From contig OZ245405.1 in NCBI GenBank assembly GCA_965226695.1, positions 372,001 to 436,000 on the forward strand: a stretch of DNA of 64,000 nt, read 5' to 3'. Position numbers and translations under genes: made by a program. Numbering within the stretch: position 1 is the first letter of the stretch; every line of letters begins with the position of its first letter. Under the pieces are notes generated by a model. It had not been told where the DNA came from. It made no database searches and saw only the letters and a program-made list of their open reading frames with translations. The DNA is from CATOSD01 sp965226695 (GTDB lineage: Bacteria; Chloroflexota; Dehalococcoidia; Lucifugimonadales; CATOSD01). This document shows positions 47,077-57,440 of the stretch, piece by piece.

Positions 47077-47161
47077 TGCCCGGCGGCGATGTTTGGTGCT
47101 TCAACACAACGGATGGTAAACTTTGCGAGGCAAGCCCAATCTGCCGGACGAAGTGACCGCC

Positions 47162-48649
47162 ATGCCGATTCGCACACCCTCTACACTACTGGTGCTCTTG
47201 CTCCTCGCGCTCGCCGCCGCGGCGCTCGCGCTCGGCTGCGCGCGCGACTCCGCCGGCGACCCCGCTCCCACCGCGGCGCCCCCGCCGACGCAGACGCCGC
47301 TGCCGACAGCCGCCCCGACGCCTCTTGCCATCGTGGATCCCGGCGTTACCCCCTGCAGCATTCACGGCTGGGACGCTCCGGCGAGTTGGCAGCTCGCCAA
47401 CCACGTCCGATGGTCCCCGGACGGCTCCCGGATCCTGTTCGACTTTTCGGTCGGCAAGATCGGGACCCCGCCGGTCGGGTTGTACAGCGTCGACGCCGAC
47501 GGTCATCAGGTGAGGGAGGTTGTGAATCCCATCGAGAACTCGGCCTTCTCGGACGTGCTTGGGATGTACACCGGCTCCATGATGTACTTCGACATATCTC
47601 CCGACGGCTCCAGGGTCGCTTACTCCACGTGCAGGTACTCCACCGGCTCCAACTTCGAGCTGATGGTGTCGGACCTGGACGGCACGGAGACTCGCAGGCT
47701 GACCGATAACGGACACGTGGACAACTATCCCGTCTGGTCTCCCGACGGCGCCCGCATCGCGTTTATCTCCAGCCGGGCAGAGGAAGGGGATCATGACACT
47801 TCGAACTACCGGCTCTACACGATGGCCGCCGACGGCTCGGACGTGCGGCTGCTGGCGCCCAGTGTCGACGATTCATCCTTTGCGGCGGGTCCGCATCCGC
47901 CCAAGTGGTCGCATGACGGCCAGCGCATAGCGTTCGTGGTGTACGAGTACGACGGCGATTGGGAGGTCGGCAGGTCCGTGTACGCAGTCGGCGCCGACGG
48001 GTCCGGGCTTACGAAGGTGGCCGGCACGGTGAGCGGGCCCGCGTGGTCGCCCGACGGCGAGAGGATAGCGGTGGCCGCGCTGGAGGGCGAAGAAGGGGCC
48101 GCGCTCTACACCTTCGCAGCCGACGGCTCAGACCCCGTCAAGGTCGCGGACCTGTTTCACAGCTACGTCGAGCTCGATAGTCTGTTCGGCCACTCGGTTG
48201 GGGATTTCGGGCCCGTGTGGCTGGGAAGCCTGTCCTGGTCTCCGGACGGCGCGATGGTACTGTTCGAGTCCACGGGCGTGAGGGTCTCAGTCGAGGACTC
48301 TTTCGTCTACTATTCGCTCCTTGTGAGCAGCGTGTCCGGCGATGAGAGAGGCCCTCCGATACAGGGAATATCGACCTGGTCCCCGGACGGGTCCAGGATC
48401 GCCGTGCAACCCGCCGGGGTGCACGACAGGATCCGCGAGCTCAGAGCCCGGAGCGTGGTGCTGTACACCGTGGACGGGGACGGGACGGACGCGCGCGTCC
48501 TCGCAAGGAGCGTGCGCACCGCGGAGGGCTACGCCGGCGTGACGGCCGAGGCTCCCGTCAGGCGCCCCGCGGACGCGGACGGCTGCGTCGGCGGCAGCGC
48601 GGCCGCCGCCCGTGACAGCAACCCAGAGCAGGTGGAGGACTGCCGGTGA
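47162..48649 (+). CDS. TolB-like beta-propeller lipoprotein
   Basis: A 495-residue lipoprotein: signal ending ALALGC, a Pro/Thr/Ala linker, then PD40-type propeller units such as VRWSPDGSRILFDFS, DISPDGSRVAYSTC, WSPDGARIAFISSR, WSHDGQRIAFVVYE and WSPDGERIAVAALE. No catalytic site is visible; such propellers usually bind other proteins or cell-surface polymers. It is a close paralog of the next gene. The start at 47162 fits the signal; a weak ribosome site precedes it. Confidence 0.88.
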   Translation: MPIRTPSTLLVLLLLALAAAALALGCARDSAGDPAPTAAPPPTQTPLPTAAPTPLAIVDPGVTPCSIHGWDAPASWQLANHVRWSPDGSRILFDFSVGKIGTPPVGLYSVDADGHQVREVVNPIENSAFSDVLGMYTGSMMYFDISPDGSRVAYSTCRYSTGSNFELMVSDLDGTETRRLTDNGHVDNYPVWSPDGARIAFISSRAEEGDHDTSNYRLYTMAADGSDVRLLAPSVDDSSFAAGPHPPKWSHDGQRIAFVVYEYDGDWEVGRSVYAVGADGSGLTKVAGTVSGPAWSPDGERIAVAALEGEEGAALYTFAADGSDPVKVADLFHSYVELDSLFGHSVGDFGPVWLGSLSWSPDGAMVLFESTGVRVSVEDSFVYYSLLVSSVSGDERGPPIQGISTWSPDGSRIAVQPAGVHDRIRELRARSVVLYTVDGDGTDARVLARSVRTAEGYAGVTAEAPVRRPADADGCVGGSAAAARDSNPEQVEDCR

Positions 48650-48747
48650 GGGGTGCCATACGCATTGCGAAGCGTGTGGGCGAGCGATGGCGATGGCTTT
48701 GGGTACTGTGGGGAGCGAGTGAGCCGCGAGTTTAGGGAGATGATGGA

Positions 48748-51087
48748 ATGTCGATGAGAAGGCGGACGGCCGCGTATGTCTCTTTGCTGTTGCTGCTTCC
48801 GCTTGCCGCCACGGCGCTCGCGCTCGGCTGCGGAGGCGACACGGCCGGCGACGCGGGGCCGACCGCCGACGCGCTGCCGACGCGGACGTCGTGGCCAACC
48901 AGCAGCGTTGAACAGACGGCGGTTCCCCCAGCTACCAGTGTGCCCGAACTTGCAGCTTATCCTACACCGCAACAATTGGCCGCGGCCGAGCCAGCGGTAA
49001 GGCCCTCGCCGACTAGTACACCCCGTCCATGGGCCACGCCCACGCCGACGGTCGACACATTTGTAATGAGGCGATGGGTAGATAGTTCTTGCTACACGTA
49101 CGGCCAAGCCGGCTCAGATGAATGGCAACACGCCCGCTACGTTGAGTGGTCTCCCGATGGCTCTCAGATTCTGTTCGATGCATCTGTTGGATATTCGGGT
49201 GACCCCCCGGTTGGGTTGTACGGACTAAGGGTTGCAAGCTACGAGCTTGTAGAGATCGTCAACCCTTTGGAGAACTCGTTGGACGAACACTCTGGCGGCG
49301 AGTACACCGGCCCGATGATGTACTTCGACATCTCACCAGACGGTTCCAGGGTTGCCTACTCAACATGCAGGCACTCCACTTATAGCCATTACGAGATAAT
49401 GTTGTCAGACATTGACGGCTCCAATGTTGTGCGGCTGACCGACAACAATCACGTGGACAACTACCCGGTCTGGTCTCCCGACGGAACTCGCATCGCGTTC
49501 ATCTCGGATCGGAACGTGAGAGTGTATGACAGGTATCCAGCTGAACGCCTCTACACGATGGCCGCGGATGGTTCTGACGTCAGACTCGTCGCCCTTGAGT
49601 CCGGCGAGCAAACGTCCACGGTCGGCCCATACCCACCGAAGTGGTCCCCCGACGGCGAGCGCCTGGCGTTCGTTGTGTATGAGGAGCGTGTCTGGAATGA
49701 ACGCAGGGATGCATACGTAGGTGGCAGCGCTGTGTACACCGTCGGTGCCGACGGAACGAGGTTTACCAGGATAGCCGACACCCTGAGCGAGCCGGCGTGG
49801 TCGCCCGATGGCCGGCGGCTAGCGCTAGTCGTGCCCGAGGGCGAATACGGAGTCGCGCTTTACGTGTACGCGCCAGATGGCTCAGACCCCATCAGGATTG
49901 CCGGACTCTTCACAAACGAAGCTGAGCAGATTCGGCACTTTAACCTTGACTTCGTTTACGAGGGAAATGTTCTTATTCCGTGGATCGGAGGTCTGTCCTG
50001 GTCGCCCGACGGCTCGATGATTCTGCTGGAGGCCACAGGGGTGAGGGTGTCGGTCGTGGACGGACATGTAGACTACTCGCTCCCGCTGATTCTAACAGTC
50101 GCCAACACTTCTGACGTGTATGCTCGGAGTGAGATTGCCAGGAGATCCGCGGCGTGGTCTCCTGACGGCTCCAGAATCGCAGTTCGGGCCTCGGTCCTGG
50201 CTGAAGAGAACATGGGTTGGCGCGACTTTCTAGACGGCAGCGTGGTGCTGTACACCATGAGCAGGGAAGGGACGGACCTGCGCATCCTGGTCAGGAGCGT
50301 TCACACTGGCGTCGGCGAGAGCCCCTATTTGATCAAGAGGCGTTATCACATCCCGGCCAAGAGTTCTGAAACTGGAGCCTGGGGGAGCCGCTTGGTGGCC
50401 TGGAATCCGAACCAGCCGCCGGCAGACGCCTCAGCGTGTTACGCGGGGTACGTGGTCTCAGAGCCGAGGGGCAACGGGGGGCTGGCGCAGGACTGCCTTG
50501 TACTTCTGAGGATGAGGGACACTCTTTCGGGCTCAGGTGTGCTCGACTGGAGTTCGGACACGCCCATCACGGAGTGGGCTGGCGTTCGGGTTGACGGAGA
50601 GCCCCTTCGGGTGCGGGGTCTCGACTTCTATGGTTTCGGAGAGAACCTCTTCGGGCGAGTTCCGCTTGAAGTCGCTAGTCTTTCGGAACTTAGAGTGTTG
50701 AGGGTGTCCGACTCTCAGATTGACGGTCCCATCCCCGCAGAGTTGGGTAATCTGTCGAGCCTGGATGTCCTGGATCTCGGGGGAAATCACCTCAGCGGCC
50801 CCATCCCGCCGGAGCTCGGTAACCTGACGAGGTTGAATGAACTGAGCTTAGAATCCAACCAATTGACTGGGGCTATCCCCGTGGAATTGGGTAAACTTGT
50901 CAGTCTCAGGAAGTTGAACCTAGCCCAGAATCGGCTAATCGACAGCATGCCTGGGGAATTGGGCAACCTGAAAAACCTGGAGGAAATGTTACTCACGGCA
51001 GGCAATGAGGTGACCGGATGCGCTCCTTCCGTACTGAGGTACGTTGAGGACACCGATCTCGAAGTCTTGGGGTTCTGTGAGGAATGA
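48748..51087 (+). CDS. TolB-like propeller lipoprotein fused to leucine-rich repeats
   Basis: A 779-residue paralog of the preceding protein. Signal ending ALALGC, Ser/Thr/Pro linker to about residue 90, propeller units (VEWSPDGSQILFDASV, WSPDGTRIAFISDR, WSPDGERLAFVVYE, WSPDGRRLALVVPE) to about 600, then about five plant-type leucine-rich repeats across residues 633-755: GPIPAELGNLSSLDVLDLGG, GPIPPELGNLTRLNELSLES, GAIPVELGKLVSLRKLNLAQ. The upstream paralog lacks the repeats, so the fusion came after duplication. It probably acts at the cell surface in binding. The ATG at 48748 has a GGGAG site. Confidence 0.9.
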   Translation: MSMRRRTAAYVSLLLLLPLAATALALGCGGDTAGDAGPTADALPTRTSWPTSSVEQTAVPPATSVPELAAYPTPQQLAAAEPAVRPSPTSTPRPWATPTPTVDTFVMRRWVDSSCYTYGQAGSDEWQHARYVEWSPDGSQILFDASVGYSGDPPVGLYGLRVASYELVEIVNPLENSLDEHSGGEYTGPMMYFDISPDGSRVAYSTCRHSTYSHYEIMLSDIDGSNVVRLTDNNHVDNYPVWSPDGTRIAFISDRNVRVYDRYPAERLYTMAADGSDVRLVALESGEQTSTVGPYPPKWSPDGERLAFVVYEERVWNERRDAYVGGSAVYTVGADGTRFTRIADTLSEPAWSPDGRRLALVVPEGEYGVALYVYAPDGSDPIRIAGLFTNEAEQIRHFNLDFVYEGNVLIPWIGGLSWSPDGSMILLEATGVRVSVVDGHVDYSLPLILTVANTSDVYARSEIARRSAAWSPDGSRIAVRASVLAEENMGWRDFLDGSVVLYTMSREGTDLRILVRSVHTGVGESPYLIKRRYHIPAKSSETGAWGSRLVAWNPNQPPADASACYAGYVVSEPRGNGGLAQDCLVLLRMRDTLSGSGVLDWSSDTPITEWAGVRVDGEPLRVRGLDFYGFGENLFGRVPLEVASLSELRVLRVSDSQIDGPIPAELGNLSSLDVLDLGGNHLSGPIPPELGNLTRLNELSLESNQLTGAIPVELGKLVSLRKLNLAQNRLIDSMPGELGNLKNLEEMLLTAGNEVTGCAPSVLRYVEDTDLEVLGFCEE

Positions 51088-51169
51088 GAGAACGCCGAGC
51101 GCCGCTGGCGGGCAAACGGCCAACAGGCAGCGACGGCGTGGTAAGATGGTGCGGTGCAAGGAGGCAGTT

Positions 51170-51946
51170 ATGCAAGATCAAATGGTACGCCGCAGGTCCC
51201 GCGAGGGAGTGGTCACGCTGACGCTGAACAACCCGGCGCGGCGCAACGCCCTTTCGACCGAGACCCTGCTGGAGTTGAGGGACCTGTTTGGAGACTTCGA
51301 GCATGACGACGCGGTTCGCGTGGTGGTGCTGCGCTCGGAGGGGCCGGTGTTCAGCTCCGGCCACGACCTGCGCGAGCTGATCGACCGCGACGAGGCGGCA
51401 TACACCGACGTGTTCGCGCTGTGTACCGAGGTCATGGAGGCCATCCGGCTGCTGCCCAAGCCTGTCATCGCGCAGGTGCAGGGCCTGGCGACCGCGGCCG
51501 GATGCCAGCTCGTGGCCACCTGCGACCTGGCCGTCGCCGGAGAGTCCGCGGCCTTCGCCACTCCGGGCGTCCAGATCGGGCTGTTCTGCACCACTCCCGG
51601 CGTGGCGCTGGCCCGCTCCGTCCCATCCACCAAGAAGGCCATGGAGATGCTGCTCACCGGCGAGCCGGTGCCGGCGAGCGAGGCGCTGGAGATGGGGCTG
51701 GTCAACCGCGTGACCCCGGACGACGAGCTCGACTCCACGGTCGAGCGGCTGGCCCGGCAGATAGCGTCGGCGAGCGCGCAGACCCTCGCCATCGGCAAGC
51801 CGGCGTTCTACAGGCAGATAGAGCTGCCGCGCCCGGAGGCATACGACCTGGCGCAGAAAGTCATGGTCGACAATCTGCTCAAAGAGGACGCCCACGAGGG
51901 CATTTCCGCCTTCCTCGAGAAGCGAACGCCCCACTGGACCCACTGA
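51170..51946 (+). CDS. Enoyl-CoA hydratase/isomerase family protein
   Basis: A 258-residue crotonase-fold enzyme. GVVTLTLNNPARRNALSTET, VFSSGHDLRELIDRDEAAY (oxyanion Gly-His-Asp loop) and KPVIAQVQGLATAAGCQLVA with TCDLAVAGESAAFATPGVQI are the two CoA/oxyanion segments. The usual catalytic Glu after CDLAVA is not clearly placed. It resembles ECHDC3-like hydratases; the substrate is not known. The ATG at 51170 follows an AAGGAGG site. Confidence 0.9.
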   Translation: MQDQMVRRRSREGVVTLTLNNPARRNALSTETLLELRDLFGDFEHDDAVRVVVLRSEGPVFSSGHDLRELIDRDEAAYTDVFALCTEVMEAIRLLPKPVIAQVQGLATAAGCQLVATCDLAVAGESAAFATPGVQIGLFCTTPGVALARSVPSTKKAMEMLLTGEPVPASEALEMGLVNRVTPDDELDSTVERLARQIASASAQTLAIGKPAFYRQIELPRPEAYDLAQKVMVDNLLKEDAHEGISAFLEKRTPHWTH

Positions 51947-51979
51947 CGGGGCCCGATTGCCGGCGTGGCAGGCCGTGCC

Positions 51980-53113
51980 TCAGTCGTCGCCGGCGAATCT
52001 CGGCATCACCTTGGTCGCGAACGTCTCCAGGTTCTTCAGCGTCTTGAGCAGCGGAATGCCCATGTGCGTGAACGCGACGAGCAGATAGTCCAGGTTGCAG
52101 ACTTCCTCTAGCTCCTGGATCCTCTCCACCACGTTCTCGGGGGAGCCCACGAGCAGCGTGCGCGGCTCCAGGAAGTCCCAATCCAGTTTCACGTCCGGCG
52201 CCAGCTCCTCGCCCGGGTTGGTGAAGACCTGCCTGCCGCGAAAAGGGTCGTTGAAGATGAACGAGGACATGATGCCCTCTTCCGCGTCCCGGCGCGCCTC
52301 CTCCATCGAGGAGGCGACATACGTGGAGCGCATCACCGCCTGGTCCTCTCCCAGCGCGAACGGCCTTCCCTCCCGCTCGCTCCTGGCCCGGGCGTATATC
52401 TCCATCCGCTGTCGTATTCGTAAAGCCGGCGGCTGCCAGTAGCACGCCTTCAGCCCCATCTCCGCCGCCGTCGTCACCGACCGGTCCGTCGAGACCGTCA
52501 TCCACAGCGGCGGGTGCGGCTTCTGGTGGGGTCTCGGCGTCACCCTCAGCTTCGTCACCCGGTCCCCGTCCTGCCAGGCGGGGTTCGACGGGTACTTCGG
52601 GTGCGAAAACACGGTATCCTCTACGGGAAAGCTGTAGTTGGTCCCCCGGTACGAAAAGTACTCGTTGGTCCATATCCCCCGCACCACCTCGACCGTCTCC
52701 CTGAACAGCTCCCGGTTCTCGGCGTCCTTGCGCGGGTCCGCGTTGGGGTGGAACTGCGGCCCTTCGTACGGCCAGATACCCCTGCCGAAGCCCACGTCCA
52801 CGCGCCCGCCGGTCATGTTGTCCAGGATCGCGAGGTCTTCGGCGAGCCGTATGGGATGCCACCACGGCGCTATGTTCGCCATCTGCCCGATGCGTATCCG
52901 GGACGTCCGCGCCGCCAGGTCCGCGCCGAGCAGAATCGGGTTCGGCAGGTCGCCGATTCCGTAGGGGCCGAAGTGGTGCTCCCCGAGCCACATGGCCTCG
53001 AAGCCGAGCTCCTCGGCCAGGACGGTCTGCTGCCTGAGGTTGTCGATCATCTGCTCGGCGTCGGTCGCCTCTCCGGCGGAACTCGCCACGGTGGTAAACG
53101 CCGCGAACTTCAT
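51980..53113 (-). CDS. LLM-class flavin-dependent oxidoreductase
   Basis: A 377-residue luciferase-like TIM-barrel monooxygenase that uses FMNH2 or F420H2. Family segments are AEELGFEAMWLGEHHFGPYG, RTSRIRIGQMANIAPWWHPI, RLAEDLAILDNMTGGRVDVG and PPLWMTVSTDRSVTTAAEMG; the C-terminal part ends at VAFTHMGIPLLKTLKNLETF. Such enzymes are expanded in SAR202-type genomes. A GGAGG site precedes the ATG at 53113. The gene is convergent with the enoyl-CoA hydratase and divergent from the phosphotriesterase-like gene. Confidence 0.93.
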   Translation of the reverse strand: MKFAAFTTVASSAGEATDAEQMIDNLRQQTVLAEELGFEAMWLGEHHFGPYGIGDLPNPILLGADLAARTSRIRIGQMANIAPWWHPIRLAEDLAILDNMTGGRVDVGFGRGIWPYEGPQFHPNADPRKDAENRELFRETVEVVRGIWTNEYFSYRGTNYSFPVEDTVFSHPKYPSNPAWQDGDRVTKLRVTPRPHQKPHPPLWMTVSTDRSVTTAAEMGLKACYWQPPALRIRQRMEIYARARSEREGRPFALGEDQAVMRSTYVASSMEEARRDAEEGIMSSFIFNDPFRGRQVFTNPGEELAPDVKLDWDFLEPRTLLVGSPENVVERIQELEEVCNLDYLLVAFTHMGIPLLKTLKNLETFATKVMPRFAGDD

Positions 53114-53226
53114 GGTCGGGGCCTCCCTCCTGCCTGGACTTTCGACGCCACTCCGGCGGGCGCGGCTTTGCGCCGCCGAGCTGTCGTGTTACGCTTTGTC
53201 GCCACCATACTACAAGGAGATTCGCC

Positions 53227-54279
53227 ATGTCAGCAGGCCGGAACCGGGGCTTGGTCCAGACCGTGCTGGGTCCTGTACACCCCTCGGAGTTGGGCGCCGC
53301 CACCACCCACGAGCACCTCTACATCGACTTCTCCTTCATGTACCGCCCGGCGCAGGACTCGCCGTCCCCGGAGCTGGCGGACGCGCCCATAACCCTGGAG
53401 AACCTCGGATGGATACGGCGAAACTACTACAGCAACCGCGCCAACCTGACGCTGCTGGACCTGGACACGCTCGTCGATGAGGTCGGCAGGTTCAGGCAAG
53501 CGGGCGGCGGCGCGATCGTGGACGCGACCACGGCACAGATCGGCCGCGACCCGCACGCCCTGGCCCGCATATCCCGCGACTCCGGCGTCCACGTCATCAT
53601 GGGCGCGGGCTTCTACGTGGGAGCGGTGCACCCGGAGGGCATGGGCGAGCGGAGCGTCGACGACCTGGCGCGAGAGATAGTCGCCGACGTCGTGGAGGGC
53701 GTGGAAGGCAGCGGCGTAAGGGCGGGAATTATCGGGGAGGTCGGATGCACCTGGCCCCTCGCGCCAACCGAGCGCAAGTCTCTGCTGGCGGCGGCAGTCG
53801 CCCAGAGAGAGACGGGCGCGGCGATACTGGTGCATCCCGGTCGCGACCCGGACGCGCCTCTGGAGATACTGGAGCTGCTCGCGGCCGGAGGAGCCGACCT
53901 ATCACGTGTGATCATGGGGCACCTGGACCGCACCGTCTTCGAGTTCGACGCGCTCGAGAGGATAGCCGCGTCGGGCTGTTACCTCGAATGGGACCTGTTC
54001 GGCAACGAGGGGTCCTACTATCCGCTTGCCGAGCTCGACATGCCCAGCGACGCCCAGAGGCTGGGTTTCATAAAGAGCGCCGCCGACGCCGGCCACGCCG
54101 ACAGGATCGTCATCGGCCAGGACATCTGCACCAAGCACCGGCTGACCAGATACGGCGGGCACGGCTACGGGCACATTCTCGAGAACATCGTCCCAAAGAT
54201 GCGCCGCAAGGGATTTTCGGAAGACGTGATTCGGGCGATAACGGTGTGCAACCCGGCCGCGATACTCGCTTTCGCATAG
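53227..54279 (+). CDS. Phosphotriesterase-related metal hydrolase
   Basis: A 350-residue binuclear TIM-barrel hydrolase. GAATTHEHLYIDF is the HxH motif, GIIGEVGCTW has Glu where PTE itself has the carboxylated Lys, as in PHP-type members, ILVHPGRDPDAP and MGHLDRTVFEFD give two His ligands and VIGQDICTKHRL the Asp. It should hydrolyse lactones or phosphoesters. An AAGGAG site precedes the ATG at 53227. It ends 29 bp before the distal end of the CRISPR array. Confidence 0.92.
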   Translation: MSAGRNRGLVQTVLGPVHPSELGAATTHEHLYIDFSFMYRPAQDSPSPELADAPITLENLGWIRRNYYSNRANLTLLDLDTLVDEVGRFRQAGGGAIVDATTAQIGRDPHALARISRDSGVHVIMGAGFYVGAVHPEGMGERSVDDLAREIVADVVEGVEGSGVRAGIIGEVGCTWPLAPTERKSLLAAAVAQRETGAAILVHPGRDPDAPLEILELLAAGGADLSRVIMGHLDRTVFEFDALERIAASGCYLEWDLFGNEGSYYPLAELDMPSDAQRLGFIKSAADAGHADRIVIGQDICTKHRLTRYGGHGYGHILENIVPKMRRKGFSEDVIRAITVCNPAAILAFA

Positions 54280-54308
54280 GGCACGCCGTCCTGTGGATGA
54301 TGGTATCG

Positions 54309-57300
54309 GGTCTATCCCCGCGCGTGCGGGGGAACCGCGGGAGTGCCGGTGACCGCGCTTTGTCTATCCCCGCGCGTCGGGGGAACCTTGCCGTGGCGGC
54401 TAGGGTCTATCCCCGCGCGTGCGGGGGAACCTCAGACTACTGGCATGGGTGGATCCACGGTCTATCCCCCCGCTCGATAAGGTCTATCCCCGCGCGTGCG
54501 GGGGAACCAGTCCGTGTACGCGCGTCGCACCGCCGGGTACGGTCTATCCCCGCGCGTGCGGGGGAACCGAACCACCAACCGGGCTGCCACGGGTCTATCC
54601 CCGCGCGTGCGGGGGAACCGCCGCCCTGCTCGCAACTACCACGACGGTCTATCCCCGCGCGTGCGGGGGAACCTCAAGCACGAACTCCTGGCACGGTAAC
54701 CGGGGGGTCTATCCCCGCGCGTGCGGGGGAACCGTCGCATCGGTGGTTATGACATCCACTGTCACAGGTCTATCCCCGCGCGTGCGGGGGAAACCCCGTG
54801 GGCTGCGGTCTATCCCCGCGCGTGCGGGGGTATGGATCCCCGCGCGTCTGGGGTCTATCCCCGCGCGTGCGGGGGAACCTGCCGCGCCGTGCTGCCATGT
54901 GCCTCCACGGTGGGGTCTATCCCCGCGCGTGCGGGGGAAACCCCCACTGTCATCCCCGCGCATGCGGGGGAACCATCTATGGAACGTGGCCAAGGGTCTA
55001 TCCCCGCGCGTGCGGGGGAACCACGACCTGGGTACAGGGTCCCCGCCTGTCGCTCTCCCAGAGGGGTCTATCCCCGCGCGTGCGGGGGAACCTCGATCAG
55101 CTCGATGAGGGGTCTATCCCCGGCGTGCGAACCTGCCCAGGGTCTATCCCCGCGCGTGCGGGGGAACCACCGACAAGTCGCACGCATCTCGGGTCTATCC
55201 CCGCGCGTGCGGGGGAACCCATCACCGATTGCTGAGGGTCTATCCCCGCGCGTGCGGGGGAAACCGTTCGCACCTCTCACGGGGTCTATCCCCGCGCGTG
55301 CCTGAAGGTTAGGTCATGTAGGGGTCTATCCCCGCGCGTGCGGGGGAACCCCGTGCCCAGCTGGGCCATACTGGGCTGCCGTGCGAACTGGCGCATAAGG
55401 GGTCTATCCCCGCGCGTGCGGGGGAACCCGGCATGACCGGTCTTGGTTTGTCAACGACTAACGGTCTATCCCCGCGCGTGCGGGGGAACCTTGCTGGTGA
55501 CTATCGCGGTCTATCCCCGCGCGTGCGGGGGAACCCGATCGCCGGCCTTCCGAACACTTGACGGTCTATCCCCGCGCGTGCGGGGGAACCTACAGCCGTC
55601 CGGCTGCCCGTCGACCGTCCTCAGGAAGGGTCTATCCCCGCGCGTGCGGGGGAAACCGTGTCATCGCTCGGCCAGGCGCGCGTCGGGGGCTATCAGCCTC
55701 TGTATTCGGTCTATCCCCGCGCGTGCGGGGGAACCGTTCGCTTGTCAGGCACTCACGCGACCGGTCTATCCCCGCGCGTGCGGGGGAACCGGCTACAGAG
55801 GTCACGGTCTATCCCCCTGCGGGGGCTCAGTAGCTACCCGGTCTATCCCCGCGCGTGCGGGGGAACCGGCCGCATGCCGACGGCGCGTGCGGGGGAATCG
55901 CACCATGCGCATGACGGTCTATCCCCGCGCGTGCGGGGGAACCACGTGCGGGGGTTCTCACCGGGCGCGCGTGCGGAACCCCGTGTCCGCGCCACGGTCT
56001 ATCCCCGCGCGTGCGGGGGAACCCCTGCCACGACAGGGTCTATCCCCGCGCGTGCGGGGGAACCCACGAGCGGCCATCCACTTCGGGGTCTATCCCCGCG
56101 CGTGCGGGGGAACCAAGCCCGCCAGTCAGGGCCGCTATCCGGCTACCAGGGTCTATCCCCGCGCGTGCGGGGGAACCCGTAAGCAACGCTCCGGCCGTCT
56201 ATGCGGGGGAAGCGCCGCCAACGGGTCTATCCCCGCGCGTGCGGGGGAACCGCGGGACATGAACGTTGGCCCGATTGCGGTCTATCCCCGCGCGTGCGGG
56301 GGAACCGTACAAGATGATACAACGGGTCTATCCCCGCGCGTGCGGGGGAACCTCGTCGGTCTATCCCCATGAGGCCGGCTCAGGTCGCACCGTGGGGTCT
56401 ATCCCCGCGCGTGCGGGGGAACCACAGCGCCTACTTATCTGGCGATATCGCAACCGGTCTATCCCCGCGCGTGCGGGGGAACCGCTACCTTCCGCAGCGT
56501 ATGTCGCAGGCTAATGATCGAAGGGTCTATCCCCGCGCGTGCGGGGGATGCGAGCGGGTCTATCCCCACAGCAAGGGTCTATCCCCGCGCGTGCGGGGGA
56601 ACCAAGCTCCAGGGACGGTTCTGGTCTATCCCCGCGCGTGCATCAGCGTGGCTCAGGGTCTATCCCCGCGCGTGCGGGGGAACCGCGCTGCTAATCGCTG
56701 AGCCATGCCCTCCGCAACGGTCTATCCCCGCGCGTGCGGGGGAACCCGTCTATCCCCGCGCGGATCGACCGGTCTATCCCCGCGCGTGCGGGGGAAAGAC
56801 GCGTCGCGGAAGCGGTCTATCCCCGCGCGTGCGGGGGAACCACGACTTGGTCAGCCGCAGCGATCCTGTTCCTCGATAAGGTCTATCCCCGCGCGTGCGG
56901 GGGAACCCCGTGCAAACCGTGCGAATCAAGGCCGGGTCTATCCCCGCGCGTGCGGGGGAACCCGTTGTCGAACGCGCGTGCTCGCGGTGTGGTGCGGTCT
57001 ATCCCCGCGCGTGCGGGGGAACCTGAGCGTCTATGGCAGGTGCGAAACATACTAATCCAAGGGGTCTATCCCCGCGCGTGCGGGGGAACCGCGGCTATCA
57101 CCCACTGGGCATTTTTGGCGCGCGTGCTCAGGCTCGGCGTCCTTGATGCATCAGGTCTATCCCCGCGCGTGCGGGGGAACCTAGATCGTATCAGCGTCCA
57201 CACGCCAGACCGGATCCGGGTCTATCCCCGCGCGTGCGGGGGCGGCGTTTATGCGGTCGGGGGAACAGGGTCTATCCCCGCGCGTGCGGGGGAACCGACA

Positions 57301-57389
57301 AACAACCCTGGTGAGGGTCTATCCCCGGCGTGCCTGCGTTCACGGCGTAAACTCCTCAGGGGGTCTATCCCCGCGCGTGCGGGGGAACC
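54309..57389 (-). CRISPR. Type I-E CRISPR array with irregular spacers
   Basis: About 45-50 full copies and a dozen or more truncated or internally deleted copies of a 28-nt repeat. On the plus strand each begins GGTCTATCCCCGCG and ends CGTGCGGGGGAACC; on the transcribed minus strand CCCCGC and GCGGGG form the Cas6e hairpin with loop ACGC, and the whole resembles the E. coli type I-E repeat. Full copies are almost identical. Spacer lengths I measured run from about 11 to 63 nt: some are 32-34 nt (54509-54540, 54674-54705, 54734-54766, 56963-56995) but many are 13-27 nt. Truncated repeats include 54459-54469, 55111-55133, 55283-55300, 56358-56368, 56623-56640 and 57316-57337. Transcription should run from cas2 leftward. 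Confidence 0.97.
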
Positions 57390-57440
57390 TCTAGACAAGT
57401 CGATAAAGACACGCCGCCATTATTCGCCAACGGAATACCG
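57390..57440 (-). promoter_or_regulatory. Putative CRISPR leader
   Basis: Only 51 bp separate the cas2 stop from the first (leader-proximal) repeat. The stretch is moderately AT-richer than the array and carries no clear promoter. In E. coli-type loci new spacers are inserted here; this leader is short, so part of its function may lie in the end of cas2 or be lost. Confidence 0.45.
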
